Source of the DNA: a candidate division BRC1 bacterium ADurb.BinA292
GTDB lineage: Bacteria > Sumerlaeota > Sumerlaeia > MVZB01
Length of the DNA: 17,974 nucleotides
NCBI GenBank assembly: GCA_002068205.1
Contig: MVZB01000040.1
Location: 1-17,974 of the forward strand
Reading direction: 5' to 3'
Positions 12,815 through 17,974 of this stretch are shown piece by piece; positions within the stretch are counted from its first letter, which is position 1; each line of letters opens with the position of its first letter. The position numbers and the translations under genes were made by a program. The notes beneath the pieces were generated by a model. It was not told the DNA's origin and did no database searches. It worked only from the letters and a program-made list of their open reading frames with translations.

Positions 12815-14277
12815 GTAATTTGCGGAGACGGGTCCGGCGGCCGCCGCCGCCCCCGAAACGGCTTGGCCGGCGCGTAGTGCGCCAGCACATGCCAGCGCAT
12901 GAAGTTGTGATATTCGATCAGGCTGGCGAAGGCCGGGAGACCGTCGGGTTCCGACCCGGCGATCCACGACTCCAGCGAGCGCGTATGGATCGCCTGCGGG
13001 CAGCGAGCGACCAGCCAGCCCGCAATCTCGCGCAGCGTCGGATTCTGCGCGCCCAGATCCGGCGCCTTCGCCCGGACCGTCGCTTCCCATGCGCGGAAAT
13101 GCCGCGCCGGTTCGTGCAGCAGCAGATCGAGCACCCGCCGCGGCGGCGCGCCCGGCGCCAGCCGCACCTGCCCCGCCCCGAGACAGATCACCTGGCCCCA
13201 GCGGCAGTGAAATACCTCGGCGGCGGTCGCCAGCCGCAACCCGCCGTCGTGCTCCTCGAGCATCATCAGGTCGGCCGGCTCGCCGGACTCCTCGCAGCGG
13301 TGCTGGAGCACCAGCAGCACCGGCTGGCCACAGTGGCTCAACTGATTGGCGATGCCGGCGGCGACCGTCAGCGGCTGGTTCTCAATCAGAATCCCCCGGC
13401 GCCGCAGAATCGCGTGGCGCGTCCCTTCGGGGCTGAGGCCGAGCACCGGGCCCATGACGGCGGCGAGCACCGCCATATCGACGCGGCTGCGCGGCGCGAT
13501 CAGCAGCGCGTAGCGGCCATCCTCCTCCAGATCGCATTGCGTCGTGCCGCGATAGGTCTCGGCCTTGCGCGCATTGAGGTGGCCGCTGTCGATCGTATCG
13601 TCGAACTGACGCTGCGTGGGCAGTTCGGCGGCGGGAACGGCGGCATCGGCGGCGGCGCGCGCGCGTTCGGGCGGGCTGGCCTGGGGCGGCGCCGGCTCCT
13701 CGTCCAGCGAAGGGAAGTCGATCGGGCCGTCATCGACCGGCGGCGGCGCCGGCGGCCGCATGGGCGGCGGTTCATCTTCCTCCGGTTCGACGGCATGCGG
13801 CCCAAACGAAGGGTAGACCGTGAACCCCTGTTGTGTTCGCGGCGGTTCGTCGGGCGTTCCGGTCAGTCCCGGCGCGCCGGTTTCTTCCGGCAGCCGGATC
13901 TTCGCGGACGTCTCGTGCGCCTCCGCGGCCGGCGCCGGTTGCGGCTTCTCGGCCGGGCGGTAAATGTCGCCGCGCGCGATCCCCTGAATGGCGGCGGTAT
14001 CCTCCGGGTTGCCGAAAAGCTGATCGGCCCGGCGCAACACGTCGTCGGCCGGAACATTGCGCCGCATCGCGTGGCTGGTGTCGAACTGCCGGTAGTCGTC
14101 GCCCCCCAGCGCGTTGTCGATCGCCTCGAGCAGATCATCCAGCGGGTCGGACTGATCGCGGCGGGGTGCATCGGCCGGCGGCTGCTCCGCGCCGCGCGGA
14201 TCGGCCGCAAGCGCGTCGTTGGGGTCGCCGAACAGCGCGTCGATCTCGCGATGACGGGGATCTTCGGGCGCTGGCAT
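12811..14277 (-). CDS. Hypothetical 488-aa protein, acidic Pro-rich N-terminal half and globular C-terminal half
   Basis: I do not recognise this protein. Residues 1-260 are low-complexity and acidic, rich in Pro, Asp, Glu and Ala, with short conserved-looking motifs (REIDALFGDPNDAL, LDDLLEAIDNALGG, ADQLFGNPEDTAAIQ). The two DxLFGxPxD segments look like degenerate repeats. Residues about 265-480 look folded: ALLIAPRSRVDMAVLAAVMG, then a segment with ILIENQPLTVAAGIANQL and the later CRWGQVICLGAGQVRLAP. There is no signal peptide or transmembrane helix. I choose ATG 14277, with AGGAG 9 bases upstream. The frame remains open to a GTG at 14406, and this extra stretch also has GC-rich third positions, so a longer form is possible. 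It could be an interaction scaffold; no function is assigned. Confidence 0.75.
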   Translation of the reverse strand: MPAPEDPRHREIDALFGDPNDALAADPRGAEQPPADAPRRDQSDPLDDLLEAIDNALGGDDYRQFDTSHAMRRNVPADDVLRRADQLFGNPEDTAAIQGIARGDIYRPAEKPQPAPAAEAHETSAKIRLPEETGAPGLTGTPDEPPRTQQGFTVYPSFGPHAVEPEEDEPPPMRPPAPPPVDDGPIDFPSLDEEPAPPQASPPERARAAADAAVPAAELPTQRQFDDTIDSGHLNARKAETYRGTTQCDLEEDGRYALLIAPRSRVDMAVLAAVMGPVLGLSPEGTRHAILRRRGILIENQPLTVAAGIANQLSHCGQPVLLVLQHRCEESGEPADLMMLEEHDGGLRLATAAEVFHCRWGQVICLGAGQVRLAPGAPPRRVLDLLLHEPARHFRAWEATVRAKAPDLGAQNPTLREIAGWLVARCPQAIHTRSLESWIAGSEPDGLPAFASLIEYHNFMRWHVLAHYAPAKPFRGRRRPPDPSPQIT

Positions 14278-14596
14278 GGAGGAAGTCTCCTGCTCCGCGG
14301 GATCCGGCGGGGGGCGCGCGGCCGGGCGGGACGACGCGCACGGGATGCTGAACGGCCGGCGGAGCAGCGGCCCGGAATCGAGGCGGCCGGCGCGCGCCGG
14401 GTTCACCCCCTTCCTTCATCCTTACCACGTGCCGTGCCAAGTCAAGCAGGATGCGCGGCGCGCTGCCCGGGAACAGCGGAAGCACGATGGCGATGCCAAT
14501 CCCGATCCCGATGAGAAACGGGCCGATCACATTCAGCGCCCGGCGCTGGTACTTGTCTCTCCCCCCTCCAGACGGTAGACTGACGGACTTTTGCAT
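14135..14596 (-). CDS. Possible small membrane ORF overlapping the 488-aa gene
   Basis: An open frame from ATG 14596 encodes one convincing membrane helix (ALNVIGPFLIGIGIGIAIVL) followed by LFPGSAPRILLDLARHVVRM. Codon third positions are strongly G or C over that part, down to about 14410. Beyond it the composition turns into Arg/Pro-rich sequence typical of a shadow frame. The stop is only reached at 14135, inside the 488-aa gene. The true end may therefore be lost to a frameshift, or the helix may belong to the N-terminus of the neighbouring gene. A GGAGGGGGG run lies at 14561-14569, but no start codon is well placed for it. I treat this as a weak candidate. Confidence 0.3.
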   Translation of the reverse strand: MQKSVSLPSGGGRDKYQRRALNVIGPFLIGIGIGIAIVLPLFPGSAPRILLDLARHVVRMKEGGEPGARRPPRFRAAAPPAVQHPVRVVPPGRAPPAGSRGAGDFLHASARRSPSSRDRRAVRRPQRRACGRSARRGAAAGRCTPPRSVRPAG

Positions 14597-14644
14597 CTGG
14601 CGGCCTATCCATGCGATCGCCCGCGCGAACGAGAGGGAGACTTC
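14278..14644. other. Divergent gap between the 488-aa gene and the cation symporter gene
   Basis: This 367-bp region is GC-rich and separates the minus-strand 488-aa gene from the plus-strand symporter gene. It contains the possible small membrane ORF described separately. I find no convincing -35/-10 pair for either gene; CTGACG near 14579 and TATCCA near 14613 are weak and too far apart. An AGAGGGAGA ribosome site immediately precedes the symporter start at 14645. Confidence 0.5.
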
Positions 14645-16117
<1,473 letters not shown>

Positions 16118-16150
16118 CACGGCGGCCGCGGACGCGCCGCGGGCGCAGGC

Positions 16151-16200
16151 AAAAAGGACGCCCTGCCGTGGGCCGGGGGCCGCGGGCAGGGCGTAGGTTT
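16151..16200. terminator. Bidirectional terminator between the symporter and HU genes
   Basis: A perfect 10-bp stem (ACGCCCTGCC at 16158-16167 with its complement at 16185-16194) encloses a 17-base GC-rich loop that can itself pair. The plus strand continues into GGTTTT and the minus strand into CCTTTTT, so it can end both convergent transcripts. Confidence 0.8.
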
Positions 16201-16250
16201 TCTGCGTGGGCGTCGACGGGGCGCGGCGACCGGACGGCCGCCGGCCGCGA

Positions 16251-16553
16251 TCACTTGGCGGGCGTGACGGCGTCCTTGCACGCCTTGGCGATGCGGAACT
16301 TGACGACCGTCTTCGCCGGGATCTTGATCGTTTCGCCCGTCGCCGGGTTGCGACCCTTGCGCGCCTTGCGCTTCACGACGACCAGTTTCCCGATGCCGGG
16401 AATCGTGAACCCGCGCTTGGCTTCCTTGTAGGCCGTCTCGGCCAGCACGTTGAGCAGTTCGCCCGCTTCCTTCTTGGAAATGCCGGACTTCTCGGCGAGC
16501 GTCCCCACCAGTTGGGTCTTCGTCATCGCCTTCTTGGTAGATGTTGCGGCCAT
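16251..16553 (-). CDS. HU family DNA-binding protein
   Basis: This is a 100-aa nucleoid protein of the HU/IHF family, a dimer that bends DNA. After a 10-residue Lys-rich N-terminal extension, the fold starts at MTKTQLVGTLAEKSGISKKE. The beta-arm hallmark GRNPATGETIKIPA is at about 67-80, followed by VKFRIAKACKDAV. The length is slightly above the usual 90 residues. ATG 16553 has a strong AGGAGAAGG site. It has its own promoter at 16612-16639 and converges on the symporter gene. The arm sequence fits HU better than IHF, but I leave the symbol blank. Confidence 0.95.
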   Translation of the reverse strand: MAATSTKKAMTKTQLVGTLAEKSGISKKEAGELLNVLAETAYKEAKRGFTIPGIGKLVVVKRKARKGRNPATGETIKIPAKTVVKFRIAKACKDAVTPAK

Positions 16554-16611
16554 AGGCCTTCTCCTCTCGATTGAAGTCAGTCACAGGCAACCACCACCAT
16601 GACTAGCGGTC

Positions 16612-16639
16612 ATTATGTGCCGTCCGCCGCAATAGTCAA
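16612..16639 (-). promoter_or_regulatory. Promoter of the HU gene
   Basis: On the minus strand TTGACT (16634-16639) and CATAAT (16612-16617) are 16 bases apart, each one mismatch from consensus. The start near 16605 gives a leader of about 50 nt ending in the AGGAGAAGG ribosome site. A strong promoter fits an abundant nucleoid protein. Confidence 0.75.
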
Positions 16640-16865
16640 CCCCGGCCGTGCAAAAAAAAGGGCCGAATCGCCTTGTTTTTCAGGGGTCGGAGCGGCCGGA
16701 CCGACATTCGGCAGCTGATCGGTATCGGTAACCGGATTGAGATCGAGCCATCGTCCGCCCGCATCCCGCGACGCGGCCGGATGTTTGCCGGTATGTGTCT
16801 TCAGATTAACGCGGGCCGACAGCGTACGCTTAACACTACGCCCCCGGAGGGCCTGTCCCATATCC
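16640..16865. other. Non-coding stretch between the HU promoter and the antitoxin remnant
   Basis: I see no gene here. There is an A8 run (16652-16659) flanked by short GC arms, and a weak promoter-like pair TTAACG (16806-16811) and CTTAAC (17 bases later) ahead of the antitoxin. A GGAGGG ribosome site lies at 16846-16851. The overlapping open frames look non-coding. Confidence 0.4.
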
Positions 16866-17045
16866 GTGATCTCAGCCACCGAAGCTCGCAAACAACTCTA
16901 CAGCCTGCTGGATGAAGTTGCGGCGAGCCATGAACTGGTCCGCATCGCCGGCCGGCGCAATTCCGCGGTTCTCATCTCGGAACAGGACTGGTTTACACCG
17001 CCCAGGCGCGGCGCGACGCGAAAAAGCTCGCCCGCGGCGGCCTGA
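16866..17045 (+). pseudogene. Truncated Phd/YefM-type antitoxin remnant
   Basis: The first 42 codons match the DNA-binding half of a Phd/YefM antitoxin (VISATEARKQLYSLLDEVAA, then VRIAGRRNSAVLISEQDW). Intact antitoxins continue for about 40 residues with an ETLYLL-type toxin-binding tail. Here the frame runs instead into FTPPRRGATRKSSPAAA, which is toxin DNA read in the wrong frame. The best-placed start triplet, 8 bases after GGAGGG, is ATA at 16860, where an ATG would be expected; the next possible start is GTG 16866, 14 bases after the site. The gene therefore looks broken at both ends. It may still produce a 59-aa peptide able to bind DNA. The normal role is to repress the operon and neutralise the toxin. 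Confidence 0.75.
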
Positions 17046-17265
17046 AACCCGAGGCGCAACGACTGCTGGAGCTGCTGGCCGAGGACACGCTCTGGAGCTG
17101 CTGGCCGACGACCCGCTGAAGTCCCCGCCTCCCTATGAGAACCTGCGCGGCGATCTCGCCGGCGCTCTCACACGACGCATCAGCCTCCAACACCGATTCG
17201 TCTACCAGGTCATCCAGGAAACCCGAACCATCAAAGTCATTCGCATGTGGACCCATTATGAATAA
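16988..17265 (+). pseudogene. Frameshifted YoeB/Txe-type mRNA interferase toxin remnant
   Basis: Two frames together encode a YoeB/Txe-like toxin, a ribosome-dependent mRNA-cleaving RelE-fold protein. The N-terminal part (from 16988, LVYTAQARRDAKKLARGGLK, then PEAQRLLELLAED) is in one frame. The C-terminal part (DPLKSPPPYENLRGDLAGAL, RRISLQHRFVYQV, IRMWTHYE, stop TAA 17263-17265) is in another. The shift coincides with two adjacent 26-bp near-copies (17066-17091 and 17092-17117). Removing one copy restores a continuous family-length protein. The initiator methionine and first few residues are also missing at the junction with the antitoxin. The C-terminal residues Arg, His and Tyr of the family active site are preserved, suggesting recent inactivation. 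Confidence 0.8.
17066..17117 (+). repeat. 26-bp tandem duplication inside the toxin remnant
   Basis: Two contiguous 26-bp units, each starting CTGGAGCTGCTGGCCGA and ending CGCT, differ only at their 18th base (G to C) and 22nd base (A to C), so 24 of 26 match. Because 26 is not a multiple of 3, the extra copy shifts the toxin frame. Confidence 0.9.
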
Positions 17266-17484
17266 TGAAAACAGTCTTAGTAGTCATTGCATATCATCTT
17301 GACGATGTAATGGAGCGAGAGAGTTAGTCGACGCCCGCGACCAGATTCAACTCGGCGCTTGCCGCAACTTCCCTCCCTTTAGCTTTCAAGTCCCCGCCGG
17401 TTGGGGTAAACAGGGCGGGCGGATGGCGCTTCCGTCCTGATCTGCCTGCGCGCGCCGGTTCCCGCCGAAGCGAACCGATCCAGT

Positions 17485-17974
17485 ATGTTGGATGCCCTGG
17501 TTCTCTGCTTCAGTTTCCACTTGCCGGCGTGCGCCACCGCGGCGGCGCACGCGGCGCTGGTCGACCGCGCGCTCGCCCCGCTGCTGGCCTGCGCCGCCCG
17601 CCGGCCCCGGCTGCCCCTGACGCTCCACCTGACCGGCCCCCTGCTGGAGCACCTGGCGCAGAGCAGCCCCGACCTGCTCGAGGAGTTGGCCGGGCTCGTG
17701 GCGCGCAGCCAGGTCGAGCCGCTCGGCGGTCCGTGGGCGCCGTGCCTGCTCCCGCAGCTTGATCCCGCCAGCCAGGACGACCAGCTCGCCGCCCTGGCCG
17801 ACGCCTGCCATGCGCGCCTGGACGCCCGGCCCGCCGGCGCGCTGCCGACCGGCTGGGTATGGGATCACGAGACCGCGGCCCGCCTGGCGCGCCACGGCTA
17901 CGCCTATGCGCTGCTGCCCGAAGCGCGGCTGCGGGCGGCGCGGCCCGAACCACCGGCGGCGGGCCTGCCCGCCG
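17485..17974 (+). CDS. Glycoside hydrolase family 57-like protein, N-terminal part (partial)
   Basis: The frame from ATG 17485 runs off the window end after 163 codons. Its plan follows the N-terminal part of GH57 alpha-amylase/4-alpha-glucanotransferase enzymes, which act on alpha-glucans. It has a first strand with His12 (LCFSFHLPA, where GH57 usually has HNHQP) and LTLHLTGPLLEHL at 45-57. LVARSQVEPLGGPWAPCLLP follows at 71-90. The next segment (GWVWDHETAARLARHGYAYA) aligns with the usual AERVWEP region. The nucleophile glutamate position there is Gly123, so activity is doubtful. No clear ribosome site precedes the ATG, so the start is uncertain. The 219-bp gap upstream is partly AT-rich. 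Protein evidence outweighs the opposing minus-strand frame. Confidence 0.7.
   Translation, partial: MLDALVLCFSFHLPACATAAAHAALVDRALAPLLACAARRPRLPLTLHLTGPLLEHLAQSSPDLLEELAGLVARSQVEPLGGPWAPCLLPQLDPASQDDQLAALADACHARLDARPAGALPTGWVWDHETAARLARHGYAYALLPEARLRAARPEPPAAGLPA

Noticed and set aside
17386..17895. 169-aa minus-strand ORF opposite the GH57-like gene
   Set aside because: Gly/Arg/Gln-rich composition without motifs. The plus frame matches GH57 landmarks.

Overview
The window is about 18 kb of GC-rich bacterial chromosome with mostly housekeeping and accessory genes on both strands. LpxA indicates a lipid A (Gram-negative) envelope. A Tat-type aldo/keto reductase, a free-standing DUF971 protein, Pro/Ala-rich proteins of unknown function and several families of degenerate intergenic micro-repeats recall Planctomycetota and relatives. 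That placement is an inference from style, not from a marker gene.

Left part (1-6075): the C-terminal tail of a membrane protein, probably an ABC-2 exporter permease. Then a promoter, an unrecognised 256-aa protein and a textbook Rho-independent terminator. truA (minus) is divergent from a Tat-type aldo/keto reductase followed by a DUF971 protein (plus). A Dabb-domain protein and an SDR oxidoreductase form a minus-strand pair. lpxA stands alone on the plus strand, facing tRNA-Pro(CGG), which has its own promoter.

Middle (6076-14644): a repeat-filled gap precedes a sugar-type ABC importer made of a lipoprotein binding protein and one permease, with no ATPase next to it. To its right lies a tight minus-strand operon: a multi-TM protein, a winged-helix regulator, a DUF4153/DUF4173-like membrane protein and ispH. 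Two junctions are ATGA overlaps. A 15-bp palindrome sits inside the operon, and its 7-nt half-site recurs in the spacer of the operon promoter, suggesting autoregulation. Upstream is a 488-aa low-complexity protein of unknown function and possibly a small overlapping membrane ORF.

Right part (14645-17974): a dicarboxylate/amino-acid:cation symporter converges on an HU gene across a bidirectional terminator. After the HU promoter comes a decayed YefM/YoeB-type toxin-antitoxin locus. Its antitoxin start seems lost, the antitoxin/toxin junction looks deleted, and the toxin is frameshifted by a 26-bp tandem duplication. The window ends inside a GH57-like protein that appears to lack the usual nucleophile.

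I see no convincing new defence or mobile system. The best leads are the regulated membrane cassette joined to ispH, the doubly broken toxin-antitoxin locus, the divergent GH57-like protein and the micro-repeat families in the intergenic gaps.
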